In this document: positions 31,143-40,644 of the stretch, piece by piece
Position numbering within the stretch: the stretch's first letter is position 1
Layout: each line of letters begins with the position of its first letter
Assembly: GCA_016208085.1 (NCBI GenBank)
Contig: JACQYT010000080.1
Coordinates: 1-56,513, forward strand
Length of the DNA stretch: 56,513 bases
DNA from: Elusimicrobiota bacterium
GTDB taxonomy: Bacteria; Elusimicrobiota; Elusimicrobia; Elusimicrobiales; UBA9959
Reading direction: 5' to 3'
The notes under the pieces: generated by a model
The model's input: the letters and a program-made list of their open reading frames with translations, nothing else
What the model was told of the DNA's origin: nothing
Database searches by the model: none
Made by a program: the position numbers and the translations under genes

Positions 31143-32066
31143 ATGAGATATCTGGTCACCGGAGGCGCCGGGTTTGTGGGCTCCAACCTGGCTTTCGCGC
31201 TTGAGAGCGAGCGCAGGGCTTTCGTTACGGCGCTGGATAATTTCTCGTCCGGCGATTACAGGAACCTGATCGGTTTTAAGGGCGATGTGATAGCCGAGGA
31301 TATCTTAAGCGACGGCTGGTTTAAGAAAGCCGGGACGGTGGACGCCGTCTTCCATGAAGCGGCGCTCACCGACACCACCTCCGAAGACCAGAAAAAAATG
31401 GTGGAGGTCAACGTGGAGGGATTCAGAAACGTCCTTAAGTTTGCGTTGGCCGCCGGCGTGAAAAAAGTGATCTACGCCTCTTCCGCCGGGGTCTACGGCA
31501 ACGGCCCGTGCCCCATGAAAGAAGACCAGTCCCCGGTCCCGGAAAACGTCTACGGATTTTCCAAGGCCCTGATGGACAACCTGGCGGCGGATTTCGCCGC
31601 CGCGCACAAGGAGATGACGCTTGTGGGGCTGAGGTATTTCAATGTCTACGGCCCGCGGGAGTATTACAAGGGGCATGCCGCAAGCATGATGTACCAGCTC
31701 TATCTGCAGATGAAGACCGGCAAAAAGCCCAAGATCTTCAAATTCGGCGAGCAGATGCGGGATTTTGTCTATGTCAAAGACGCGGTCCGGGCCAACCTGA
31801 ACGCGCTTGACGCCGAACAGTCCTGCGTGGTCAACGTGGCCGCGGGCGCGCCGGAAAACTTCAACCGGGTGGTAGACTGTCTGAACAAGGCGATGAAAAC
31901 GGACCTGGCCCCGGAATATTTTGACAACCCTTACGGCTTTTACCAGCAGAAGACCCAGGCTGATTTGCGGCGCGCCAAGGCGCATCTGAATTACCGGCCG
32001 GAGTGGAAGCTCCAGGACGGCATAGCGGATTACGTGAGCATACTGGAGAGCAAAACAGCGGGATAG
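31143..32066 (+). CDS. NAD-dependent sugar-nucleotide epimerase (HldD-like), inside the atp operon
   Basis: The 307-residue extended short-chain dehydrogenase/reductase begins with GGAGFVG (7-13) for NAD(P) binding and has the catalytic YxxxK at Tyr137/Lys141 (YGFSKAL), plus SSAGVYG and RYFNVYGPREYYKG. The short length and the RYFNVYGPREYYKG segment are like ADP-L-glycero-D-manno-heptose 6-epimerase (HldD/RfaD), which makes a lipopolysaccharide core precursor. UDP-sugar epimerases are the alternative. AAAAGGGG lies upstream, and only 11 bases separate it from atpA, so it is co-transcribed with ATP synthase. A gene of envelope sugar metabolism at this point is unusual. Confidence 0.8.
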   Translation: MRYLVTGGAGFVGSNLAFALESERRAFVTALDNFSSGDYRNLIGFKGDVIAEDILSDGWFKKAGTVDAVFHEAALTDTTSEDQKKMVEVNVEGFRNVLKFALAAGVKKVIYASSAGVYGNGPCPMKEDQSPVPENVYGFSKALMDNLAADFAAAHKEMTLVGLRYFNVYGPREYYKGHAASMMYQLYLQMKTGKKPKIFKFGEQMRDFVYVKDAVRANLNALDAEQSCVVNVAAGAPENFNRVVDCLNKAMKTDLAPEYFDNPYGFYQQKTQADLRRAKAHLNYRPEWKLQDGIADYVSILESKTAG

Positions 32067-32140
32067 TAAGAAAGCAAGAGAGCGGGAGGGTTCTTAATTT
32101 TTTACCGACAGACTATCTTGCTGTCTGGCTGGATTGCTAT
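32063..32140 (+). repeat. Word palindrome (AAGAAAGCAAGAGAG type) before atpG
   Basis: Left arm 32063-32090 (ATAGTAAGAAAGCAAGAGAG) starts at the epimerase stop. Right arm 32106-32140 is CGACAGACTATCTTGCTGTC and TGGCTGGATTGC. It shares words with 22265-22380. It ends seven bases before ATG 32147, and no Shine-Dalgarno is left for atpG. Confidence 0.7.
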
Positions 32141-32146
32141 ATATTT

Positions 32147-33058
32147 ATGGCTTCTTTGCGGGACATCAGGAAACACATTTCGTCTGTCAAGAACATAAAA
32201 CAGATAACCTACGCCATGAAAATGGTGGCCGCGGCGCGCATTAAGCGGGCCCAGAACGCCATCCTCGCCTCACGGCCTTTCGCCGTGGAAATGAAGCAGC
32301 TGATAGCCGATCTCTATTGCGAGCTGGAATCCGAGGATTTCAAGGCTTCCCCGGTCTATAACCTGTTCGCGGCCCGCCGCCAGGCGCGCTCGGCCGCTCT
32401 TGTGCTTATAACCTCCGATAAGGGGCTGGCCGGCTCGTTCAACACCAACCTGCTTAAAAGCGCGCTGGCATGGCTGAAGGAGAACAGCGGAAAAAAAATC
32501 TACGCGGTGTGCGTCGGCAAAAAGAGCCGGGATTTTTTAAAGCGGCTCAAAGGGCTGGACATTGAAATAGCCCATGAGATGGTGGGGATCTTCCCCAAGG
32601 TCGGCTACGTGCACGCCAATCTTCTGGCCGAAAACATTGCCGGGCTCTACTCCAACCCCGACGTGGAAAGCGTAACCCTTGTCTACAACGAATTCAAATC
32701 CCTGCTGGCGCAGCGCATAGTCAGCGTCGGGCTGCTGCCCCTGGAGCGCCATATCCTGGTCGGGGCGGGCGCCGGAGATTGGGGCAAAAGGGAATTCAGG
32801 GATTTTGATTTTGAGCCGGACAAAATAAAGCTGCTTGAGGCGCTTCTGCCCAGGTATCTGGACGCGCAGCTCTACCGCGTTCTGCTTGAATCGCAGGCGG
32901 CCGAGCTGGCCGCCCGCATGAACGCGATGGAATCGGCCAGCAAGAACGCCGCCGAGATCATAGAGAGTCTTACGCTTAAGCTGAATAAGATGCGGCAGAC
33001 CATGATTACCACCGAGCTTAACGAAATAGTGAGCGGCGCCGAAGCGCTGGGCGGATAA
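32147..33058 (+). CDS. atpG: F-type ATP synthase subunit gamma
   Basis: From ATG 32147 the protein has 303 residues and begins MASLRDIRKHISSVKNIKQI, the standard gamma start; upstream in-frame codons are repeat sequence. The C terminus (RMNAMESASKNAAEIIESLT followed by LKLNKMRQTMITTELNEIVSG) is the conserved second helix of the rotor coiled coil. The Rossmann-like middle includes LITSDKGLAGSFN. Gamma is the central rotor shaft. A word palindrome separates it from the epimerase gene and takes the place of a ribosome binding site, so its translation may be reduced or may depend on RNA folding. Confidence 0.95.
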   Translation: MASLRDIRKHISSVKNIKQITYAMKMVAAARIKRAQNAILASRPFAVEMKQLIADLYCELESEDFKASPVYNLFAARRQARSAALVLITSDKGLAGSFNTNLLKSALAWLKENSGKKIYAVCVGKKSRDFLKRLKGLDIEIAHEMVGIFPKVGYVHANLLAENIAGLYSNPDVESVTLVYNEFKSLLAQRIVSVGLLPLERHILVGAGAGDWGKREFRDFDFEPDKIKLLEALLPRYLDAQLYRVLLESQAAELAARMNAMESASKNAAEIIESLTLKLNKMRQTMITTELNEIVSGAEALGG

Positions 33059-33067
33059 GGAGTTTAA

Positions 33068-34486
<1,419 letters not shown>

Positions 34487-34561
34487 GGAACGGCAGTTGA
34501 TAAGTTGATAAGTAAGAAAGTTGCGGCACTTGTCAACTTCCTCAGATTTGTAAACAGTTTT
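34487..34561 (+). repeat. Word palindrome (GTTGATAAG type) between atpD and atpC
   Basis: CAGTTGATAAGTTGATAAGT and AAGAAAGTTG face ACTTGTCAACTTCCTC and TTTGTAAAC. The words GTTGATAAGTTGA are also found at 41194-41220 between pilO and pilP. Confidence 0.6.
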
Positions 34562-34565
34562 GATT

Positions 34566-34997
34566 ATGAAACATAGACTTTTACTGACCATTTTAACGCC
34601 TGAAAAAGCCGTTTTGACCAACGAGGAGGTGGATTTCGTCGCCATCCCCGCCGTCGGCGGCGAAATGGGCGTTCTGCCCGGCCACATTTCTTTTGTGGCG
34701 CAGCTTAAAGAGGGCGTCTTAAGGTATGCAGAGGGCCATAAAAGAGAGATTTTCGCGGTGTTCAGCGGTTTTGCCGAGATACATAAAAATAAAGTTGTGA
34801 TACTCGCGGAAGCGGCCGAGCTCTCAAAAGAGGTGGACGAGGAGCGCGCCCGCCAGGCCTACCAGAAGGCCAAAGAAGCGCTGGTCATGCGCGGCAAGGA
34901 CCTGGACATGGACGCCGCCCAGGTCGCGCTCAAGCGCGCCGCCGTCCGTCTGAAGATCGCCGAATTCCGAAAAAAGCACAGACACCCCGGCGCATAG
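34566..34997 (+). CDS. atpC: F-type ATP synthase subunit epsilon
   Basis: ATG 34566 gives 143 residues; an in-frame TTG two codons upstream is less likely. The N-terminal beta sandwich (LLLTILTPEKAVLTNEEVDF, IPAVGGEMGVLPGHISFVAQ and GVLRYAEGHKREIFAVFSGF) and C-terminal helical pair (KEVDEERARQAYQKAKEAL) are typical. Epsilon couples the rotor to the c-ring and can inhibit ATP hydrolysis. This ends the atp operon. Confidence 0.93.
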   Translation: MKHRLLLTILTPEKAVLTNEEVDFVAIPAVGGEMGVLPGHISFVAQLKEGVLRYAEGHKREIFAVFSGFAEIHKNKVVILAEAAELSKEVDEERARQAYQKAKEALVMRGKDLDMDAAQVALKRAAVRLKIAEFRKKHRHPGA

Positions 34998-35271
34998 GAA
35001 ACTTCGGAGTACTGTGTTGATTTGCTTGAGGCTTTGGAAAATTCACCAAAAACAACTGGGGATAACGCGGTGAGGATAAGGGCCGACGCGCTGGATGACC
35101 CGGCCCCCGCAAAGCGCCCCCACCGACAGCCCCGGCCAATTGTTTGATAGGCGAAGTTAAATAGATAGGCGCTAACTACTTATTTCACCGCGCGGTGGAT
35201 GGCTGCGGCGCCGAAGGTGAGGGGGAGAGTTTCCGGCAGCGGGGATATTCGAAAGTCCGGCTTCCGGGTAT
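34998..35271 (+). other. Gap without a recognised gene after atpC
   Basis: A frame at about 35010-35148 reads EYCVDLLEALENSPKTTGDN followed by AVRIRADALDDPAPAKRP, a protein-like text without start or family match. It may be a gene relic. No terminator with a T-run is seen. Confidence 0.3.
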
Positions 35272-36489
35272 TTAAGGAAGAATTTCAAGGAATCTCTCGG
35301 CCGAGACCACCCATTGCGTGAAGCCGCTGCGCTTCGTTCTTTTGCTTACGCCTTTTTTACCCACGAGTTGGATCGCGAATGGGGCGCCTGTCCTGTTCTG
35401 GAAAGCCGGCAGATTGCCCGAGATTTCGGCGTCGTTGAGTTTGCATTCTATCAGGGCCAGCGGCCGGCCTTTTTCAGCCAGCATGAAATCCACTTCCCGC
35501 TTTTCCTTGTCCCTTAAATAAAACAGTTCCACATCGGCCTGGCCCAGGCCGCGCCAGAGACTTGCCGCTTTATAAAGATGGAGGGCGATGAGATTTTCAA
35601 ACCGGAAAGATTCCTCCTGAACTTCCACCCAGTCGTAAAGATAAATTTTGGCCTCTTTTTTTATGGCTCTGGCTATAGACTTTGAAAAAGGCCGTATGCT
35701 GAAAAGGTAATAGAACTGCGCCAGTATAAGCAGCCAGTCTTTGACGGTGTCAAAGGATGCACCCACGTCCTCTTTTAAGGAATTTACGGACAGAGGGCCG
35801 CCTATTTTGTCGGGCAGAAGATTTGAGAGAACTTCGACATTTGATATTTCCCGTATGGCGTAGGCGTTCTTGATATCCTCGCGTATGAGAAGGGATTTTC
35901 TTTCCTGAAACCACATCCTGTAGAACACTTCGCTGCCTTTCGCAAAAGGTTCCGGGAACCCGGACAATTTGAACAGCGATTCATAGAGGCCCCTGGCATC
36001 CGCTGTTTTGGGTAAGTCCGGGAGCTGTTTCTTAAACGCTTCCCAGTCAGGAGCCCGGCCCAGAAGCTCGCCAAGAGTCAGCGGGAGCAGTGGAACCGAG
36101 AAATATCTGCCCAGCAGGCTGTCGCCGCCCTTTTTAAAAAGGTCCAGCCGGCCGCTGCCTGTAACAATAAAGGGGAACTCTCCGCCATAGCCGTCATAGG
36201 CGCCTTTAAGATAATTTTTCCATTTTGAATATTTATGTATCTCGTCAAAAACCACCGGGAACTTTTTTCGGGGGTCCCTGTTTTCTTTTTCAAAGAAATA
36301 AGGGTCTTTTATCAATTTTTTCTGGTCGCTTATTATGTCCCAGTTGAAATATACTCCCTGGCCTGCTTCCTTTAAAATCGCTTTGGCCAGAGTTGTCTTC
36401 CCGGCCTGTCTGGGGCCGCTTATAAAAGCCATTTTCCCGTATTTCCAAAGTATGTCGTTGACGCAGGCGCGGATATTTCTTTCTATCAT
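35272..36489 (-). CDS. AAA ATPase with C-terminal DUF4143 domain
   Basis: The 405-residue protein (ATG at 36487-36489 on the minus strand; the in-frame TTG six codons earlier is less likely) has an N-terminal AAA_14 domain with P-loop GPRQAGKT (25-32), Walker B VVFDE (79-83) and the arginine-rich FIVTGSGRLDLF. A winged-helix linker follows, and a C-terminal DUF4143 nuclease-like domain with REVDFMLAEKGRPLALIECK, a PD-(D/E)XK-type core. Such proteins are widespread in mobile and defence-rich parts of genomes, with unknown function. No Shine-Dalgarno is present, and a promoter sits almost at the start codon. It is flanked by gene-poor DNA on both sides. Confidence 0.85.
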   Translation of the reverse strand: MIERNIRACVNDILWKYGKMAFISGPRQAGKTTLAKAILKEAGQGVYFNWDIISDQKKLIKDPYFFEKENRDPRKKFPVVFDEIHKYSKWKNYLKGAYDGYGGEFPFIVTGSGRLDLFKKGGDSLLGRYFSVPLLPLTLGELLGRAPDWEAFKKQLPDLPKTADARGLYESLFKLSGFPEPFAKGSEVFYRMWFQERKSLLIREDIKNAYAIREISNVEVLSNLLPDKIGGPLSVNSLKEDVGASFDTVKDWLLILAQFYYLFSIRPFSKSIARAIKKEAKIYLYDWVEVQEESFRFENLIALHLYKAASLWRGLGQADVELFYLRDKEKREVDFMLAEKGRPLALIECKLNDAEISGNLPAFQNRTGAPFAIQLVGKKGVSKRTKRSGFTQWVVSAERFLEILP

Positions 36490-36556
36490 ATTAATATTAT
36501 TCAACAAAAGTCGAAAAAAGTCAAGACTTTTCCAGTATTATATCGAAAAAAGTCAA
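36490..36556 (-). promoter_or_regulatory. Promoter/operator of the DUF4143 ATPase gene
   Basis: On the minus strand TTGACT, 17 bases, AATAAT leads to an ATG about eight bases after the -10 box, as in leaderless messages. AAAAGTC-AA-GACTTTT (36516-36531) is an inverted repeat on the -35 box. A 14-base direct repeat TCGAAAAAAGTCAA occurs at 36511-36524 and 36543-36556, 32 bases apart (about three turns). This fits self-regulated binding. Confidence 0.5.
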
Positions 36557-36559
36557 TAA

Positions 36560-36780
36560 AAAAAGGGGTGGGGTGCCAGGTCTTGACTTTTGACCTTTGG
36601 GGCGGGGAATGAGCGGAGGGGGTGGACTTCCAATTTGGAAAAGCCGGCTTCCGGAAGTATTTCGGAAAGCTTCTCGGGGATGTTAAAACCGGGAATAATA
36701 ATGAGAAATGCCGTCATAAAACCCGGAAATGGCTTCCTCGGTTCTACGCGGCATTTGCCGTTCCTTGGAGACTGCAGGAT
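36560..36780 (+). other. Gap without a recognised gene
   Basis: G-rich sequence including GGTCTTGACTTTTGACC (about 36579), which repeats the TTGACTTTT text of the neighbouring promoter. ORFs here are short and without family features. Confidence 0.4.
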
Positions 36781-36957
36781 TTAGGCTTTCTTTTCTTCTT
36801 TGGTGTCGGCTTCGCCCACGAATTTTTTTATTTCTTCAAAGTATTCAATTACCAGCCTGGCTTTTGAAAGCCCGAAGGAAAACGGATACTTGTCGTTCTC
36901 GTTCCGCTTCAGGATGATGACCGGCTGGCCTTTGTATTCAGTTCTTTCCACTGGCAT
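36781..36957 (-). CDS. 58-residue hypothetical protein
   Basis: ATG at 36955-36957 on the minus strand has an excellent GGGAGGAA site at seven-base spacing. The protein begins MPVERTEYKGQPVIILKRNE, continues DKYPFSFGLSKARLVIEYFE, and ends with a charged tail EIKKFVGEADTKEEKKA. It is small, soluble and charged, with a beta-strand then helix pattern. I do not recognise a family. A good promoter lies upstream, which argues that it is a real gene despite its size. Confidence 0.7.
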   Translation of the reverse strand: MPVERTEYKGQPVIILKRNENDKYPFSFGLSKARLVIEYFEEIKKFVGEADTKEEKKA

Positions 36958-37006
36958 ATTGCTTCCTCCCGGCGAAGCCCCCTGGGACAACGCCCTATGA
37001 TGGTGT

Positions 37007-37035
37007 ATCATAGCACAAAAAAATCCGTCTTTCAA
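37007..37035 (-). promoter_or_regulatory. Promoter of the 58-residue gene
   Basis: On the minus strand TTGAAA (37030-37035), 17 bases, TATGAT (37007-37012), about 50 bases before the start codon. Confidence 0.65.
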
Positions 37036-37095
37036 CACATTTATACATTTATAATATACATTTACACATTTATAATATACATTTACAAATGGGTA
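37036..37095 (-). repeat. AT-rich tandem repeat upstream of the 58-residue gene promoter
   Basis: Two copies of a 23-base unit containing ATTTATAATATACATTTAC lie directly upstream of the -35 box, with a partial third (ACACATTTATACATTTATAA). They could be protein-binding iterons or an UP-like element. Confidence 0.6.
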
Positions 37096-37235
37096 TACAT
37101 TCATTATTATTGGAAAACGGTGTTCTTAGCCCGAATCCATCAGCCTTCAGCCTTCCCAAAAAATTCTACTGAATTTTTTGGGAGTTCTTGCCTTACGGTC
37201 CTGTTTTTTCTATAGTTTAGGATACAGAGGAATTT

Positions 37236-37727
37236 ATGATAAACAAAAATCTTGTCACCGCCGTATTGATCGAAGCGCTTAAGACCGCGATAATCCTTCT
37301 CACCCTGCTGCTGATAAGCCGGTTCATAGAAATACTGCCTTTCTCGGGCCTTCCGGTGTTCAACAGGTATATAACCGCGGCCGATCTACTGGTGGCGGTT
37401 GTTTCCCTGGCCGCCATAATCGTCTTTATTAAAGCAGGTTTTAATGCCGGGCCTGCGGTGGATGAATTATTCCGCCGGCTGCCCGGCGCGGGCACGCTGT
37501 TAAATTATTTCACCGGCATAGTCGCCGTTTTGTTCGCCTATCCGGCTTTTCAGCCGGTCATCTTCCCGTTCATAAAAGATTTTGAGTGGATATACCAGTC
37601 GCTTTTTCTGGCCGTCACGCTTTTTCTGCTGGCCAAGGCGGGATTGTATATCTATCATGCCAGCGAAGCGTTGAGCCGCGTCATTATCTCCGCGCTGCAC
37701 CCCTATAAAGAAATCCAGCCCAAATAA
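37236..37727 (+). CDS. Small integral membrane protein, unknown family
   Basis: The 163-residue protein, with AGAGGAAT upstream of ATG 37236, has four predicted helices (about 8-30, 47-67, 88-110 and 122-145). Few charged residues and no conserved catalytic motif are visible. The first helix contains IEALKTAIILLTLLLISRFI and the third GTLLNYFTGIVAVLFAYPAF. It may be a channel-like or membrane-organising protein. The stop runs into a word palindrome, and the downstream gene is convergent. Confidence 0.6.
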   Translation: MINKNLVTAVLIEALKTAIILLTLLLISRFIEILPFSGLPVFNRYITAADLLVAVVSLAAIIVFIKAGFNAGPAVDELFRRLPGAGTLLNYFTGIVAVLFAYPAFQPVIFPFIKDFEWIYQSLFLAVTLFLLAKAGLYIYHASEALSRVIISALHPYKEIQPK

Positions 37728-37829
37728 GGGTAGAGGGGATAGGGTTTAGGGTAGAGGGTGGAGGATAGCGGGATAAGAAATTCCTTATTCTGAACCCTAT
37801 ACCCTAACCCCTCTACCCTCTACCCTTTC
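37727..37829 (+). repeat. Word palindrome (AGGGTAGAGGG type) between convergent genes
   Basis: Left arm 37727-37778 has GGGTAGAGGGGATAGGGTTT, AGGGTAGAGGGTGGAGG words. Right arm 37781-37829 has CCCTATACCCTAACCCC, TCTACCCTCTACCC. The right arm shares CCTAACCCCTCTACCCTC and more with 43614-43648. Confidence 0.85.
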
Positions 37830-37831
37830 TT

Positions 37832-38806
37832 TTATAACGGCACCGCCGCCGAATTCACCGAGTCGGAATAAAACACGTTGTTTATTATCCTGACGCAGTT
37901 TTTGGCCTCTTTGAGGTTGGTGCCGCGCAGGTCCGGCTCCGCTATTTCGAGCAGGAACTCATCCAGCACCCCGGCCATGGACGCGGGCGCCGCCGGGCCG
38001 GTCGGCACATTTTCTCTGAACCGTATGGTTTCGGCGGGAAGGCCTTTTAGGTCCAGGATTATAAGATCGCCGTTTAACTCTATCAGGCCGCCGGTTCCGC
38101 AGACGACGGCGCGGAACCTGTCGGCGTGGTGCTTGCGCGACAGGTGTATGTGGGCGGAGGCGTCTTCAAAATGCAGCTGTATGTCCGCCGCGTCCCCGGT
38201 TTTCGCGCTCTCCCCGGCGCTGCGGAACATAAGCCTGGCCGCCAGTGACCGCGGCTCTTTTCTCACCAGCTCCTGAATAAGAAAGGCGGCGTCCCAGCCG
38301 CATTCCGCCAGGATCCCTTCCGCGCTCTCCGCAGGTGTCTTGAGAATATGTATCCCGGCGTAGGACACCCGGCCCAGGAACTTTTCGTCAAGAACTTTCT
38401 TAATGGTCAGCAGCTGCGGGCATTTCTTCAGCACGTTCACCGTGAATACGCAGCAGTTTTGCTTTGCGGCCTCTCTTCTTATGCGGTCCCAATCCTTAAT
38501 TGACAGGCAGAGCGGCTTCTCGCATAAGACGTGAACCTTGTTGCCGAGGGCGAGCAGGATGTGTTCCGCTCTCCGGGCCGAGGGGGAGTCTATGACGGTG
38601 AAATCAAGCCGTTCTTCTTTGGAAAACAGCTCGCCGGCCCGGGCGTAGGTCTTAACGCCGGCCAGAAGCCTGTCCGCCTTCTCGAGACGGCGGGGGTCCG
38701 CGTCCGCAACGGCGGCAAGCCGGAATTCATCGGGCCGGCTTAAAAAAGCCGGAATATGAACCGTTTCCACGGTCCTGGAAAAACCCAGTATGGCGCCTTT
38801 CAGCAT
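37832..38806 (-). CDS. Gfo/Idh/MocA-family oxidoreductase
   Basis: The 324-residue protein has an N-terminal Rossmann fold (AILGFSRTVETVHIPAFLS, then VADADPRRLEKADRL) and the family marker EKP (LCEKPLCLSI at about 94-103), followed by the alpha/beta C-terminal domain. These enzymes use bound NAD(P) to oxidise or reduce sugars and related compounds. The glycine-rich loop is G-F-S rather than the usual GxGxxG, so cofactor binding may be altered. The substrate is unknown. It is convergent with the preceding gene and divergent from the pil operon. Confidence 0.8.
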   Translation of the reverse strand: MLKGAILGFSRTVETVHIPAFLSRPDEFRLAAVADADPRRLEKADRLLAGVKTYARAGELFSKEERLDFTVIDSPSARRAEHILLALGNKVHVLCEKPLCLSIKDWDRIRREAAKQNCCVFTVNVLKKCPQLLTIKKVLDEKFLGRVSYAGIHILKTPAESAEGILAECGWDAAFLIQELVRKEPRSLAARLMFRSAGESAKTGDAADIQLHFEDASAHIHLSRKHHADRFRAVVCGTGGLIELNGDLIILDLKGLPAETIRFRENVPTGPAAPASMAGVLDEFLLEIAEPDLRGTNLKEAKNCVRIINNVFYSDSVNSAAVPL

Positions 38807-38859
38807 AGAATCTGTTCTAACCGGCCCTGGCAGAAACTTTCTTCACCCTTGCTTGGGGC

Positions 38860-38888
38860 TTGACAAACCATATTATACCTGTAATAAT
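38860..38888 (+). promoter_or_regulatory. Promoter candidate for the pil operon
   Basis: TTGACA (38860-38865), 17 bases, AATAAT (38883-38888). An AT-rich stretch including TATAAT follows, and ATG 38980 is 91 bases downstream with GGAGG at about 38962. Confidence 0.5.
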
Positions 38889-38979
38889 TATATAATATAG
38901 GGTTGCTATAGTCTTTTGCGGCTTTATTCTATTAAGCGGATTTGTTCCGGTGTTGCGCAACGGAGGACATTAAAACTTA

Positions 38980-40083
38980 ATGGGCTCAAACTTTCTGCAG
39001 CTAATGTTCCCTCCCAAGGACATAGTCGGCATAGATATAGGCACTTATTCGGTCAAGATCGTGTGCTTCGGGGAGGAGAAAAAACAGCTTAAACTCAAAG
39101 ATTGGGGCCACATACCGCTTTTTATCAAGCCCGATACTCCGGTCGAAGAGAAAAAAAGCATAATCGCCCAGGAGATCAAAAATTACCTCAAGAAGAAAGG
39201 CATACAGGCCAAATACGCCGCCGCCGCCATCTCCGGCAACGCCGTTATAGTGCGCTACGTCAAACTGCCCAAACTTTCCAAAAAGGAAGTGACGCTCACC
39301 ATCAATATTGAAGCCGAACCGTTCATCCCGTTCGATATCAAGGATGTCAACCTCACCTATTACATCCTGGGCGATGTGACGGAAGAGGGCCAGCCCAAGA
39401 TGGAGACCGTCCTGGTCGCCGCGAAAAAAGATGCCGTCAGGGATAAGATAGATATCCTCACCGAGGCGGGCCTGGAGCCCCTGATAATAGACGTGGACTC
39501 CTTCGCCCTTGAGACGCTTTACGACCGGGTGGCCCCCGGCAAAGACGCAAGCGCGGTGCTTCTGCTGAACATTGGTCATAAAGTGACCAACCTGTCCATC
39601 ATCTCCCAGGGCATAACCAAGGTGGTCAGGGATATTTTTATCGCCGGCAGCACTTTTGACAAAGCGGTGCAGAAAACGCTGAAACTGGATGCCGCCGCGA
39701 TCGACGCGTTGAAGAAATCCAGGAAATTGCTGGTGACGGACGAGGACAAGGAAGCCGCGATTGCGGAATTCGACAGGGAGGGGATAGCGGCTTCAAAAGC
39801 GGCGATCGCCGTCCTTAAAGACCTCTATAGCGAGATCTCGCGGTCCATAGATTTTTACCTGTCACAGGGTGTGGACCACTCCATCTCAAAGATCGTGCTG
39901 GCCGGCGGAGTGGCGAATCTCGGCAATATCACCAAGTTCATGACGGCTGAGTTCAAGGTGCCGGTGGAAGTCATAAATCCCTTCTCCTTTCTGCCGGAGG
40001 CCAAGAACATACCCGTGGAAATATCGCCGGCGCTGGCGGTGGCGGCCGGGCTTGCCTTGAGAAAGCTTAAGGATTGGGAATGA
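38980..40083 (+). CDS. pilM: Type IV pilus assembly protein PilM
   Basis: The 367-residue actin-like ATPase begins near VGIDIGTYSVKIVCFG (phosphate 1 loop) and has ALLLNIGHKVTNLSI-type (here VLLLNIGHKVTNLSIISQG) and VLAGGVANLGNI loops (about 310-322), as in PilM/EpsL cytoplasmic parts. It binds the cytoplasmic tail of PilN and anchors the inner-membrane alignment complex of the pilus machine. It is first in pilMNOPQ and overlaps pilN (ATGA). Confidence 0.95.
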   Translation: MGSNFLQLMFPPKDIVGIDIGTYSVKIVCFGEEKKQLKLKDWGHIPLFIKPDTPVEEKKSIIAQEIKNYLKKKGIQAKYAAAAISGNAVIVRYVKLPKLSKKEVTLTINIEAEPFIPFDIKDVNLTYYILGDVTEEGQPKMETVLVAAKKDAVRDKIDILTEAGLEPLIIDVDSFALETLYDRVAPGKDASAVLLLNIGHKVTNLSIISQGITKVVRDIFIAGSTFDKAVQKTLKLDAAAIDALKKSRKLLVTDEDKEAAIAEFDREGIAASKAAIAVLKDLYSEISRSIDFYLSQGVDHSISKIVLAGGVANLGNITKFMTAEFKVPVEVINPFSFLPEAKNIPVEISPALAVAAGLALRKLKDWE

Positions 40084-40631
40084 TAAAGATAAATCTGATC
40101 CCGCCGGAGTACCTGGAGCGGCTCGACAAAAAGGCCATGGTGGCCAAGGTCGTTTTCGCAGGCGTACTCGCGGCGGCCCTGGTGTTCCTGGTTTCGGCCT
40201 GGTATTTCAACAAAGCCAGGGCGCTTGAAGCCAGGGCGGGGAGGCTGGACCGGGAGCTTCAAAGCCTTCAGGGGGACGTTGATAAGGCCAAGGCCATAGA
40301 AGCGCAGATAGCCGAAGTGCAGAGGTATCTGAATGCCATCGGCAGCATCAACCGCGGCCGGCTGCTTTACCCCCATTTCATGCAGGACCTGCTGGTAAAT
40401 CTGCCGGGCACTATCTGGTTCACCGGCATAGGCACCACTTCGAAAGGCGAGACGCTCAGCGTGACCCTTCCCGTCCGCGCAAGGTCGACTTACGACCTGG
40501 CTTACTGGATAAACGTTCTTGAGACCGACCCCAAATACGCCGAGGCGACCCTTGGCGGCATTTCGGTCGCGGACAGCGAGTCGGGCAAGACTTTGACTAC
40601 CAGCATTCAGGTGAAATACACCTACAAATAG
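40080..40631 (+). CDS. pilN: Type IV pilus assembly protein PilN
   Basis: ATG 40080 overlaps the pilM stop and gives 183 residues starting MIKINLIPPEY, the INLLP-type motif that docks into PilM. One helix (about 24-44) and a coiled coil (45-90) precede a ferredoxin-like periplasmic domain. PilN and PilO form the inner-membrane platform. An in-frame TTG two codons upstream is less likely. Confidence 0.93.
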   Translation: MIKINLIPPEYLERLDKKAMVAKVVFAGVLAAALVFLVSAWYFNKARALEARAGRLDRELQSLQGDVDKAKAIEAQIAEVQRYLNAIGSINRGRLLYPHFMQDLLVNLPGTIWFTGIGTTSKGETLSVTLPVRARSTYDLAYWINVLETDPKYAEATLGGISVADSESGKTLTTSIQVKYTYK

Positions 40632-40644
40632 CCCGGTAAATAAA

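Noticed and set aside
32003-32146. 48-residue N-terminal extension of atpG
   Set aside because: It would be translated from the end of the epimerase gene and a word palindrome. Family alignment starts at ATG 32147.
37036-37095. CRISPR array
   Set aside because: Only two and a half copies of a 23-base AT-rich unit, without unique spacers or cas genes.
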